Shown one piece after another: positions 24,257-34,560 of a stretch of 64,000 nt of DNA. The stretch spans positions 1,178,001 to 1,242,000 of the forward strand of contig JBBMOL010000009.1 in assembly GCA_037954665.1 (NCBI GenBank), read 5' to 3'. Made by a program: the position numbers and the translations under genes. Each line of letters opens with the position of its first letter. Positions within the stretch are counted from its first letter, which is position 1. The notes under the pieces are model-generated. The model searched no databases. It had not been told where the DNA came from and saw only the letters and a list, made by a program, of their open reading frames with translations. This stretch comes from Laguncularia racemosa. Lineage: Eukaryota; Streptophyta; Magnoliopsida; Myrtales; Combretaceae.

Positions 24257-24360
24257 AAGTGATATCTAGGCTGGAACCTTGTTGAGTGGTTCCATGATCT
24301 TGTATTCGCTTACCTTGACCATCTTTGTGAATGTAGGGAGCCCCTCTTCTTCCTCTTTCT

Positions 24361-26329
24361 CTACCTCAATGTTGGGCTCTTTGGTTGAGATCTTGTATTT
24401 AGGGTCATAAACCCAAAGCAGGTGATTCCTCCTATGATGGGAGGTCTTTCCTGACTGAGAGCCTGATAGTCAAATGGTGTTGCCTTATACCTTTCTGAGG
24501 GTATTGGGACATTGAATACATATCTCTTCTTTGCAATATGCACCATAGTAGATTGTCCCTCATCGCACTTTATGACTATCAGTTTTTGGTCTGATTTAAT
24601 CATATTTACGGACTCCTCTCTTTCTTTTGGCAAGTTATCTTCTTTTTCAAACTCGGGCCCCCATCCACTAGGTGGCCTATACTCGATTAGGGTGAAAGAG
24701 TATTTCACTAGATACTCAAATCTCCTATGTAATTCGCCTAGGGTACCGACTGTTGGGCTCCAGCTAACCATCTCCTCTTGATCTGTGATTTAGGGGTTTT
24801 ATTTGAGATTTAGCAGGAGTGACTTTCTTGCTGCACTATTGTTTTTTCCGGTTTTAGGGATTCTTTTGATTTGGAGTCCGGCTCTTCGGATGTGATCATA
24901 TTGACGATGGGCTTATGGTTGGGCAGCGGATTAGTGTTGACATTAGGTGTCAATGCATTGATAAAGTCCAACTGCACTATTCCGGTGTCAATCAGATCTT
25001 GAATCTTATTTCAAAGCCTCCAGCATCTATTTGTGGAATGCGCCTCTTGGCCCATATGGTAATCACACTTGACGCTTGGGTTAAAATTCCTTGGCTTGTA
25101 CCGATCACTTAGGATCTCAAAGCTGATCAAATTATCAGGGCTCGTAGCTGAGCAAAAACCTAGCTGAGCGGAATCGGTATTAGAATGAATTGTCTTGTAA
25201 CCTTGGGAGCCTGGGTGTGATTAATTGGTGATTATTGGATTGGAGCATTCGTGGTCTAAAATGTTACGTGGGACCCAACCATGTCTACTCTACTAGAGTT
25301 AACCGTGCTGACGGTAGATTCCTTGGCTTTGCTACCTCCTACAGGCCCTTGCGATGATGTGATTCTGGGAGGGTCTACTGTTTGGAGTCTACCTAATGTG
25401 ATGGCATTCTCGATTCAGCACCCTACTGCCATTACTTCTGCGAAATAGGATGATGTTTGGTCTACCAGATGTGAGAAGTAAGTCTTCTCCAGAGTGTTGA
25501 CGAAGATGAATGTTAAATCTTTTTAAGAGATCGGGGTTATCACCCTAGCAGCCTGAGCTCTCCAACACTGGGCATACTCCTTGAAAGACTTAGTGTGTTT
25601 CTTTCGGAGACTTCCTAGATCCATCATCGAAGGGGCAACTTCAATGTTAAATTTTTATTAGTCATAAAATGCCCAAGCGAGTCTTTCCCAGGTGTTGACT
25701 TAGCTGGAGTCTAAATGTGCATAGCAGACGAAGGCAAGGCCTGTGTGGCTGTCTTGGAAGGTCTGGATCATGAGTTGGTCATATTGGGCATATTTGCTCA
25801 TCTTTCGTACATACATCCTTGTATGCATCTTAGGGCATCCAGTGCCATCATATTTTTCAAACTCTAGGGTCTTGAACTTCTCTGGGTATACCTCCTCCCT
25901 ATATACCGGTAGGCTGGTAATTCCTGCCTGCTCAAAACTGTCAAGCCCCTCTAGTGTCTTCAGTTTGTCAGCCAGTTGTTGGAATAGCTTTCTCTCCATC
26001 TCCTTTTGCCTATCTTCCATTTCTCTCTTGATATCGTCCAAGGTTGGACTAAGGTTGACTTTCGGTTCATACTCAAATGCTAGGTTAAGGTGGGAATTGA
26101 TCTCCTCATACTCTGGAGGTTAACCCTCTACTACCTTCCCTTTTCTAGCCCCTGAATGTTCTTCCTAAGTTGGTTAAGTGGTGAGAAGGAGGCCAATACT
26201 CTCAGTTAGGAAGTAGACTTATTGAGCCAATTGCTAGACCGTTTGTTCTAGGGATACAATCTTAGGGTCCAAGGCGGTATCAGTGCTGGTGTTGTTGCGG
26301 TTGTCGTTGTTATTGCCACTGTTTGCCAT
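24361..26329 (-). pseudogene. Tat-type gag, broken
   Basis: Starts at MANSGNNN near 26329, passes a coiled-coil-like Glu/Lys stretch (KREMEDRQKEMERKLFQQLA), then the capsid core LEFEKYDGTGCPKMHTRMYV and MIQTFQDSHTGLAF. A C-terminal zinc-like region near 24960-25075 reads CDYHMGQEAHSTNRCWRL and NKIQDLIDTGIVQLDF. The linker at 24361-24771 precedes protease. There are stops at several points, for example near 26120 and after LDSS near 25700. Confidence 0.87.
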
Positions 26330-26879
26330 TTTAGTCTTTAAGCGGGTGTAGATTGGGCTCCTTGAAGGGTTCGGTTGTTTGAGAGCTATCTTTGATACCT
26401 AGTACGCATTTTTCTCAATTTAATGCATGTATGTAAATATGATGCATGTATCACGCAGATGCTTAAAATAAAAGGGCCAACAATTGATTAATGACATAAT
26501 ACTGAAACTTTATTTTTATTAATATTAGAAACTTAGAGTTCGATACTTGAAACGTGAAAAAAAAAAGTACAATGCTAATCTAATTCCTAGTCCTCTTCTT
26601 CTTCTTCTGCGTAGGCGCCAGTTTTCCGCTAATGATGGCTTCCAGCTCTTTGACTCTAGCTTGAGTCTTGTCCAGCTAAGCTTCCAAGGCCTTGTTTCTT
26701 TAATCAAACTCTTTGAATCTGCCCTTCCAGACATCCTTTTCGTAGTTTGTAGCTTCAAAGTATACTTCCATCTAGGCCCTGACTTGTTCCAAGTAAGTTC
26801 TCAGTTTTGGACCTACCTTGTCTGGCTCGGGTTGGGTGACATATGGGACTCGGTATGCCCTTTCTCCTATCTGATATAG

Positions 26880-28840
26880 CTAGTGGATCACAAAATCCAT
26901 TATGGCTCGATGTTTACCCACTTCTCCATCTAGGTCTTCGAAGTCTATGTTAGGGCTCTCAATCTGGGCTTCCCATAGGACTTTGACCTCTGCCATTTTA
27001 GCAAACTTCTCGGCTACTAGTAGGCTTGGATCCTGGTATTCAAATGTGATCCCTTCCAGCGATGGCCTATAAACTATATCTTGGATGGTATAGAATTGAT
27101 GGACCACCGAGTTTGGATGATATCCTATGTACCCATTGATAATGATTAGAGGAACAACCTAAAGATTTCTGCAAGTTAAGATGACTTTGTTGCAGTGACT
27201 CCATCTAGCGGTCTAGAGGATGTCATTAGAATTGAAACTCTTGAGTACCTTTACCCAACTGTGGCTGGTAAGGTCATCAGGCAACTTTATCTTCTCTATG
27301 CAGGAATCCACAAGGTCTACTTGTTGAGCTAGTGATTTCTGGACCATGTTCAATCCGAAACATTTGAGATGGCTCACAAACCAGATCAGGATGAGATTGA
27401 TGTTTGAGTAGAGGATCCCGTGGCCTTTCTTCTTGATAAAGTTTAGGTTCCAAATCTGCTCAGCCAATAGAGTCGAGATATAAGATTTCCCTTCCAGGAA
27501 TTGAGCCACCAGCTCTGCGACTCTATAATGGATATAAAAGGTTCCAATAGGGAAGAGTATGGTAGCAAAGGCTGTCAAGATGAAAGCATACACCCTTCTC
27601 TGTTTGTAGCTCTTGGGATCCCCACATAAAATATCCTTCATGTTCCCATCATCATTCTGGGCTATAAACCAAGCTTCTAACTCGTCCATCTGTATGCGGT
27701 ACCCATTGCAGTTTGCCAAACCCTGATTGACTGCTATCTTGCGAATACCCAAAAGTCTGCTGAAAATACCGGCCGGCCCAGCATCAAGATCTAGCACATA
27801 TACCTCGCTGGTTAGTGATGGGGTGATGTGCCTAAAACCAAGATTAAGCACATGCAAAACCAATTTGAAAGACAATTAGACAATGTCAATCAAACTAGGT
27901 CAACAATTGCATAATTCCTCAATATTTATGAACCAATTCCCACAATAAAGACATGATCAAGAATGAATCCAAGTATGATGATGCTCTGATACCAAAAGAT
28001 GATGTGCCTAAAGGGGAATTAAGCATAATCAAAACAATCTAAATGTAAACCTCAAAAGACAAGATCAAATTCGGTTCATAAGAGAGACAATTTGCGTGGA
28101 CCCTAATTGATGGATGATGAATCAAATGATAAAATTAAGGAGATGAAATCCACAAAGATGATAATCCTCAATTGAATCAATTAAACAACTTAAATTCCAA
28201 GAGAATCCCAATCAACAATACACAAATTCAAACTGTGATTCTCCTCACAACAAAAAAATTCCACGCCATAAGTATAATGACAAATTGATGGTATTAACAA
28301 ATGCTAAAAACCAATCTATTATGCAATGATAATTTGATTACAAATGCAATCAAAATCTGTCCAAGAAGACTTCAATCCAACCCTAGATATGACTCACTAA
28401 AGATGAAAAGAAACACAACAATAAGAAATTGATATGACTCACAATTATTAGTAAACGAATAATTCTATTGTCGATTTACTCAAAATGGGCCCTCATCGCT
28501 AAGATTCGAAATCCTTTAGTTCTTGCCCTAATGATAGGTCTTGTCAGATTTTGATTCCTATCATGGGGCTTACAAAAGTTAGGTGTATTCTTCCAGAGTA
28601 GGAGTGATCTCATGTGGCCCAATAAAGAAAGTTGCGAGCTCGATTTCCTATAGATGTAAATTCATTTCCATCTTCATTAGTGATAGGATAGGCCCTATCT
28701 TTTACTAGATGAAAGCCTATTCTTCAGGGTCGTATAGAGTAAACCAATGGTCCAGTACCAATTTTAGATCCAAAGGTTTGCAAACCCAGATTTCCTTGTA
28801 GAGGAGGCGGTCGACTATGGGACTAGCCATCTATTACAAT
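26880..28840 (-). pseudogene. Extra first ORF of the Tat element (DUF7745-like), split by an LTR remnant
   Basis: The frame starts near 28835 (MASPIVDRLLYKEIWVCKPL) with FIGPHEITPTLEEYT before the insertion at 28563. It resumes at 27818 with PSLTSEVYVLDLDA, RRVYAFILTAFATILFPIG, LAEQIWNLNF and IWFVSHLKCFG. It ends with GYIGYHPNSVVHQFYTIQDI at 27070-27130. The order and wording match the plant mobile-type domain often found at the N-terminus of Tat/Ogre elements; the name DUF7745 is from memory. Its function is unknown. TSD TGGGG frames the inserted 740 bp. Stops are present. Confidence 0.75.
27824..28563 (-). mobile_element. 740-bp LTR retrotransposon remnant with internal PBS
   Basis: It is flanked by TSD TGGGG (27819-27823 and 28564-28568). 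It starts TGATGTGCCTAAA and ends GATTCCTATCA. A tRNA-Met type PBS lies inside (27983-27994, GCTCTGATACCA on the plus strand), followed at 27999 by a second TGATGTGCCTAAA start. So it is a right LTR of about 565 bp preceded by about 170 bp of PBS-proximal DNA and a left LTR stub. The LTR end resembles that of the element at 603-6435, so it is probably a deleted member of that family. It has no coding capacity. Confidence 0.75.
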
Positions 28841-29369
28841 AGAAATTTCTAATTACACAAAATTCTTACAAAGTACAAATGATGCTATTATAGGTAAATA
28901 TATTTGAACTCCAGAAAAGGAATGAAAGAATTACATCATTAACCAATTGCCAGCCCATGACTTCATGTATGCAGATAGGTGAGTTCTAACAGATCCCCAA
29001 GCTCTATGGCCTCCTACATTCTCGAAGAAATGGATCTCATGCCATATCGAAGCATTAGGTGAGGTAACTTAATCGGCCCCGAATAATGATTGCATCACTT
29101 CGCTCGAAACCTACACAATGCAACCCCCCCCCCCCCCCCCCCCCCACCCCACCCCTCTTAGGGTCTTAAGACGGCTTGGGTTTGACCGTATCTAATCACA
29201 CGATTACATGCATGCAGACTCAACAATAGTAAATAAACAAACCCTAAATTTCATTAAATCCCTGAAAGGTTAGCATTAGTAATATAACAATCAAAAGACA
29301 TTTTGGAAATGGTGATTTCAGAAGGTTTAGGTGGCTAGCCTACTGGGGTCCCCATTAGAGTCGCCATCC
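28841..29369. other. 5' leader of the Tat element, with PBS candidate and C22 run
   Basis: No ORF is recognised. A candidate primer binding site, TGGCGACTCTAATGGGGA on the minus strand (29349-29366), sits 3 bp inside the 5' LTR. This TGGCGACTC type is the one I associate with tRNA-Arg priming in Tat/Ogre elements. An uninterrupted run of 22 C lies at 29124-29145. Confidence 0.65.
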
Positions 29370-31329
29370 TGTCAAGTCTAATTTTTTTATTTTTTTCATT
29401 TATATTCCTAATCTGATTTATATTAGACCTTATGCTCATCTAATATAAATCCTCAACTTGAACAAGGAATTTTATCTTATTTAGAGCCACCACCCAACTG
29501 ACGTTGGGAAAGATTACTGAATTAGAACTAACTGAGCAGATTAATTTTAATTTGGACAACTAGTCAGCGAGATCTCCTCTTTTCATTTTTGTAAAAGAGG
29601 AAAGGAAAACCAAAGTCTCTGGACTCGGGGGCTAACCTATTAAAACCTTAAAGTTACCACCTTGCCCTTCTGAAATCTAAACCATATTCTAATATCTTTT
29701 CTTTCTTATTTTATTGTTGTTTATTCTATTTTATTTTGTTATTTTTTCATCTTATTTTATTTATTAATTAAAACAAACTTATTCTAATTTGGAAAATGTT
29801 TTTTTTTGTTTTTTTTTTTAGAGTTACCCCATAAAGGTGCCTACGTATCTATTATTCAGGATCAAATAAGCCGTAGTTCGCTTTTTATAAAAAGCTTTAG
29901 TGGGTTTATTAATTTTAATTATGAAAATATCTCGGATTTACGTTTTTTACCACTTTTAAGACTTTTGGAAAAAACCTAAGCTTTAGCTTTATTATTATGT
30001 TTTTTAATTTTAATTTAACGAAAAACCAATTTTGAATTTATTTGAGAAAATTTTTCTAAGTGATAAAAATGACTCATTATTTTTTTATTAGGAAGTTTCC
30101 TCTATTTAATCCTACTTTTATTAATTTTTATTTTTATTATTTTTTAATCATTTTATTGTTTATTATCTATCTATTTTTTATTTTATTTTATTTTTCTAAA
30201 TTTTATTATTTTATAATTTTTATAATTTTCATTATTTTATCTATTCTAAACTAAACATAAAAAAAAAACTAATCTAAATTCAACCATTTTTCCTAATATT
30301 ATTTTTTTTATTTTTGAATTATAAATAAATAAATAAAATAAATAAGAAAAAATCCGACTTGCCTGGTTACGAGCACAGTTCGCGGGTCGGGTCGATCAGG
30401 TCGAATCGGGTCACGGTGACTAGAGGGTTTTCGACGACAGTGTTCTGGCAGCTTTCGAGGGCGTTTGAAAGCGGCTTCCGAGCTTTCTGAGAGTGGGTAA
30501 TCCAATGGTGGTGGTGGATTTCTTCAAAAACGCCTCCTATTGGTGGTTTGATGCTCGATCGGTGGTCGCGGCATGGACGAACTCCGGCGAAGCTTCGATC
30601 TCTCTTATTTTTTCTCCTTTCTCTCTTCTGATCGGTGCTTTAGCTTCCCCACATCGTGATCTATTTATAGGCTCTCAAAACCAATCTTGATAAGCTCGAA
30701 TCTTCCTCACCGTTGAGACCCATCCTCATCTGTTTTGTTTTCTATTTTTTATTCATGTTTATCTTTGATTTCTGTTTAGATTAATGTTAATTTGATGGTG
30801 TTTATCCTATTTTAGTTAAAAATCTACTGAATTTGTGCAAAAATTCGAATCAAAACGGCCTGATTTGATTTTTCCACTACTGGTGACGATCTCGGATAGA
30901 GATAGGAGACAAACACGCACCCGGCGTATGCGTTTGTGACGTCCAATCAGTTGCTGACACGTGTCCTAGGGAGAGAAAAAAAAATTGCAAAATGTGGATT
31001 TGCCTCCCCCACGATTCGATCCCCTGACCTCGCACCCCCCGCATGCACACGAGTCTGTGGTTCGAACTAGCTGGGCTAGCCCACTTTCTCGTTTTTTTAT
31101 TAAATGCAATTTATATATATGCGTTGCAATTTTTATTATTTTTATATTATTTTGAAATTCTAAAAATTTGTAAAAATTATTTAACTCCTTTTCTTATTAT
31201 TTTCCAAAATTGATATATTTTCCCTATTTATTTTATTTTTTGAATATTTTTCCTTTAGTTTTGCTAAATTAGAAAAAAAATGAAAAAAAATATAAATTAA
31301 TGATTATAGGCAAAAATGGGGTGTTTACA
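29370..31329 (-). repeat. Right (5') LTR of the Tat/Ogre-like element
   Basis: 1960 bp. In element orientation it starts TGTAAACACCCC at 31329 and ends AGACTTGACA at 29370. Its end region, 29370-29654, matches 17050-17335 closely. A related solo copy in opposite orientation lies at 53051-54818. It contains long AT-rich tracts (29700-30330) and a GC-richer block (30360-30680). Confidence 0.9.
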
Positions 31330-31433
31330 CTAATTAAGTGTTTAAGTGTATGTTGTTTGTGCTTAGTTCAACCTAGGAGCCTATAGTGGCAGATCCTTAA
31401 GGAGCATCCTAATGATCCTTATGTAACATTGTC

Positions 31434-32195
31434 TGATACCGGAACCACCGCAGTTACGTTTGAGAACCCCTTTGGCTATTACGGACCCCCACAACAACAG
31501 CACGAAAACCCACGGATCTAATTGGAATCAAACCCTAAGATAGTTTAGATTTAGGTTTTCTTAGACGGATCGATGAACAAGCTAGAACTAATCAAGCCCT
31601 AACCTCAAAACTCTCCACAGGAAAAGATCGATCAACTCTCTCCTGAAAGTCTCTTAGCATGCATTCAATCAAGAACGCAAGGAATTGAAGCGACAAGCTT
31701 TCTGGTATTTCAAAGATGAAAAAAAACTCCCTTTACATCGTCTTATCTCAGTATATATATGAAGACATCCGAGCAATACATCGTAATTCGCGAAATAAGG
31801 AAAAAATATAACGTAATTAAAAGATGGCCGGCTATCAAGGCCGACGGCGTATATTTAAAGGCCGGCTTCAAGGTTGGCAGCCTTTCAAAAACCGGCTTCA
31901 AGGCCGGCAGCCTTGATCCTGGACCAGTTCTTCCCACTTGATTTCCGTCACATTAAGTTCCCTTTGATCATCCCTTTCCCCGAAGCTTTGGATTCCTTGA
32001 AGCTTCTCACTTGTGATGTTTATCAAACCCTGTACATGAGAAATTAGGATTTGTTGCAGCTTCTTAGCTCGAGATCTTGTTATTGGTCCTTGAGGTAGGC
32101 TTATTGGACTTGAATCCCTTTGAACTTCAACTTCAAGCACTTGACTTTCTTCTTGATTCAACCCTTGAACTTGGGACAGTGGCTCTTCCATAACA
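31434..32195 (-). mobile_element. Solo LTR carrying the C-terminal tail of a Ty3/gypsy pol
   Basis: 762 bp flanked by TTGTC (31429-31433 and 32196-32200); the match extends to ten bases, TAACATTGTC, on both sides. In minus orientation it runs TGTTATGG to GGTATCA. A 97-codon frame (31898-32191, minus) encodes SLPQGPITRSRAKKLQQIL, a motif typical of the extreme C-terminus of Ty3/gypsy pol. Either pol overlaps this LTR, or a 3'-terminal fragment (pol tail plus an LTR of about 31434-31926) was captured. Direct repeats AAGGCCGGCTTCAAGG lie at 31855-31915. Confidence 0.6.
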
Positions 32196-32247
32196 TTGTC
32201 CCTAGTGGAATTGTACTTGAAAATAATCTAGGTTAGCTTAAGGTTTA

Positions 32248-32480
32248 AAGTAGTTTAAGTGTTCATGGGTGTAGGGCCCGTAGTAGCAATTCCCATTACT
32301 AAGTTTAAGTGTTCATGTGATCATGGGTGTGAAGCTCATAATGACAATTCCCATCACCAAGTTTAAGTGGTTTAAGAGATCATAGGTATGGAGCCTATAG
32401 TGACAGTTTTTATTACTAAGTTTAAGTGGTTTAAGGAATCATGAGTGCGAGGCTTATAGTGATAGTTCCATCACTAATTT
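32248..32480 (+). repeat. About 60-bp tandem repeat in the right part of the solo LTR
   Basis: Four degenerate copies of a unit built on AAGTTTAAGTGGTTTAAG, then GGAGCCTATAGTGACAG, then CATTACT lie head to tail. A further diverged copy lies at about 31336-31400, left of the inserted small LTR. That supports the view that the two flanks belong to one LTR. Confidence 0.65.
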
Positions 32481-33137
32481 ATGTTTCAATTTGATAAATG
32501 TGTTAAAGGAGTCATGAGTACCCTATTTTTGCTTGTGGACTTAAATAATATCATGAAATGGTTGTTGTAATTTAAGTACTGCATAATACATGTGATACAT
32601 GTTCATATTTGTTTATGTGTATGTACTTATATTATACATACTAAGCATTAGCTCATCCTTTAGGAAATTTTTTTTAGATGCAAATATTGAGAGAGGTAAT
32701 AACTCGAAAGATAACCTAAAATTGGGTAAACCACGAAAAGAGGAAAAAGATATTTATCATTATTACTATAGCGATTAGAATTTAAAAAGAATTCCGTTAT
32801 TGAGATGTAATAGTTAGTAGTATATCGAGAATATCAATTTAGAGTTTTATAGACTTTCATTGTATTAGATATTGAATATGGATTCATGTTAAACTGGTTT
32901 TGAGGTTTGAATGATTGATTAAAATGTTTTTATATCATGATAGTATTATTGTATACAATAAATGATAATTTACAAGAATTGTTGAATTGCATGGTATTAG
33001 AATAATCTTAGAACCTTAATGTATTCTTGTGTAATAAAGACATGTGGTGAGCAATAGTATAGCCCAAGGTTCCGAAGCATTACAAATTAAAAGTTAGCTA
33101 AATATTTATGGCTCTCAAAACATAAAATTTTCCGACA

Positions 33138-33653
33138 GATATTCTATGATATCCATAACCCATGTTTATCATCATGAAGTCAAAGGTGAAATGCCAGAGA
33201 GTTCTGAGCTTTTGAAATAATAACTTATAGCTCATAAATAATCTAGAGTTGAACGATCATAGCGTATTTCCGTGCCTTTGTTAATTGTCGTTTCTCTTCC
33301 TTAGTAAAGGTAATTTCACAAATCGCCGTCTACGGAAACTTACAGTAAGTTGCAGTTTCAGATGGAGAATCGGATTCGATAGGATCACCAGTGAAGTGGT
33401 CTTCCTGAGCTCCAACAAGAGTGCTAAAATACGGCGAAACTTTATCGTGCAAAAGAGTGTCTTTGTAAGTACTAGAATTATGAGCCGTAGAAATGGGGTC
33501 AGTAGCGTCTTGTTTTGGACTGGGTGAATCACCTTCAACATCCGAGGATGTATTTCTTTTTTCCTTTCCAGGGGTTGTAGGCGAGAAGGTAGGAAAGTGC
33601 GATGAGGGTTCCAAAGGAGTAACCTTGGCCGACAGAAACAATTTTTTATCCAA
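33138..33653 (-). pseudogene. LINE ORF1, N-terminal part, displaced by nested insertions
   Basis: The open frame 33330-33653 encodes a Ser/Thr/Pro-rich N-terminus starting MDKKLFLSAKVTPLEPSSHF. It is followed after small frame changes by KLRTLWHFTFDF and MMINMGYGYHRI, the first half of the DUF4283 fold. The frame then meets the copia LTR end at 33137. It is continuous in sense with the fragment ending at 11203. It lies about 740 bp beyond the polyadenylation end of the FAB1 gene, on the same strand. Confidence 0.78.
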
Positions 33654-34394
33654 ATATTATTTCCACACATCAAAATCATGGAAATTGAATATTTAAATCC
33701 CTAAAGCTTTAACAAATAATAATAATAACATTCAGACGCCTAATTTATTTTACTCTTGATTTTAGGTACTTTTTTATTTTTAAATTTAAGTATTCTATTT
33801 TATCATTTTATCTAATAGCAAAATAATAAAAATACATTTTTTAAAATTTAAAAGGTCTAAAACTCAGAGAGTTAAGCACATATGAAATAAGGTGCATTCA
33901 CAATTTATCTAAAAAAACACACAAATAACTTCCTAGAATATAAAGAATGCATAAAAACATCTCCATTCCTCATTCTTTAACACAAAATCTAAAACCAAGA
34001 ACATACCCTTCAAGGTCTTGAAGGATAGAAGGGAGTCCTTATACTTTTTGGAATATTTCATTAAGAACCCCCAAAAGTTATTTAAATTTATTATTTTTTA
34101 TTTCTGATAAATATTACTTAAAAACTTTTCTCAAGAACTTAAAAGTAATATTAAAGAATTCTCATTAAAAACCTAGAGATAAAATTATAAGGTTCTTGAA
34201 AATGGCAAAGGGTATAATCGACCACACCAAACATGATAAATTTCTCTTTTCTCACCACCACCAACAACTCCTCTTGATTCATCCTTTAATTGAACCTTTC
34301 ATCATAATAAATAATTCAAGTAATTACATGGCTCTAACAACCGGATTTCTACAATTCCTCTACAAACTACAGGAGGAAATACGTATATGATCGC
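33654..34394. other. Intergenic spacer between LINE and FAB1 gene
   Basis: AT-rich DNA of about 740 bp with no recognised coding or repeat structure. The 3' end of the FAB1 transcript is expected at its right border. Confidence 0.5.
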
Positions 34395-34560
34395 TTTATT
34401 CCCAGAAATTCGCTTAAAATTGCAGACATCTGGGTGAAGCATATTTACTGAACCTCAAATATTTACAGATATAGGTGGTGGGGAGTACTTGTAAAAGGAA
34501 ACAATAAAAAAATTTGAGAAGCAAGCTTAAGCTTGACCTAAAGCAGAATGATCAATACCT
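34395..34560 (-). terminator. 3' untranslated region with candidate polyadenylation signal
   Basis: The minus strand has AATAAA at 34395-34400, about 160 bp after the stop codon of the FAB1 gene at 34561-34563. This is a normal 3' UTR length for a plant gene. The exact cleavage site cannot be seen. Confidence 0.5.

Larger units (their letters stand above)
17050..31329 (-). mobile_element. Tat/Ogre-like Ty3/gypsy retrotransposon with dual RNase H
   Basis: The element is 14.3 kb including insertions, has ends TGCCAAGTC and GTGTTTACA, and TSD CTAAT (17045-17049 and 31330-31334). Reading leftward it has a 5' LTR (29370-31329), a candidate tRNA-Arg type PBS, an extra first ORF (DUF7745-like), gag, protease, RT, RNase H, a second archaeal-type RNase H and integrase. 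Then come a tandem-repeat 3' region and a truncated 3' LTR. The extra ORF and second RNase H mark the Tat lineage. Every ORF carries stops, and the RT active site is mutated. Two younger insertions lie inside it (18829-20373 and 27824-28563). Confidence 0.92.
15975..33084 (+). mobile_element. Chromovirus-like solo LTR, itself split by nested elements
   Basis: The insertion starts TGTAATACC and ends GCATTACA, and it is flanked by TSD AATTA (15970-15974 and 33085-33089) inside the copia LTR. Removing the Tat element (17050-31329) and the small LTR (31434-32195) leaves about 2 kb with no coding sequence, as expected of a single long LTR left by LTR-LTR recombination. The TGTAAT/ATTACA ends and the phrase AGCATTAGCTCATCC near 32645 resemble Del/Tekay-type LTRs. 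That assignment and the plus orientation are inference. Own sequence is 15975-17049, 31335-31433 and 32201-33084. Confidence 0.8.
11204..33137 (-). mobile_element. Ty1/copia retrotransposon, its right LTR split by a 17-kb insertion
   Basis: The left LTR (227 bp, 11204-11430) is complete. The right LTR begins at 15785, breaks at 15974 and resumes at about 33085-33137. The element is inserted in a LINE with near-TSD CATAT/GATAT. A PBS (15773-15784, minus TGGTATCAAAGC) and a polypurine tract (minus GAGGAGGAG just right of 11430) are present. Gag, integrase, RT and RNase H follow in copia order from right to left, all with stops. Without the nested DNA it is about 4.8 kb, a normal copia length. 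Only 11204-15974 and 33085-33137 belong to this element. Confidence 0.92.
9537..33653 (-). mobile_element. LINE-type retrotransposon, split in two by a nested insertion of about 22 kb
   Basis: The two halves, 9537-11203 and 33138-33653, join into one LINE ORF1 once the copia element 11204-33137 is removed. The right half gives the N-terminal part of a DUF4283-type ORF1 (KLRTLWHFTFDFMMINMGYG). The left half continues with DVPWFIYGHFLTLFKWEPNF and INELPLEYYAPIALQRIG. ORF2 is represented only by the start of its APE-type endonuclease (VKILVWNIRGANS). The target duplication around the copia element is CATAT at 11199-11203 and GATAT at 33138-33142, one mismatch. The 3' end is lost near 9537, which is unusual because LINEs normally lose their 5' end. 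The 5' border near 33653 is only approximate. Confidence 0.85.

Noticed and set aside
27828..27875. N-terminal extension of the frame 27213-27875
   Set aside because: These codons come from the inserted LTR remnant that starts at 27824. The real reading frame is interrupted there by the insertion.
30060..30254. Phe/Ile-rich plus-strand frame looking like membrane segments
   Set aside because: It is translation of a T-rich AT tract in the Tat LTR.
31010..31085. tRNA-like look (GGTTCGAAC box and short inverted repeats)
   Set aside because: It lies inside the Tat LTR, and no full cloverleaf or anticodon arm could be drawn.
33281..33679. 132-codon minus-strand frame overlapping the LINE ORF1 start
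   Set aside because: The competing frame 33330-33653 has the expected ORF1 N-terminal composition and links to the DUF4283 part; this one is a shifted shadow.
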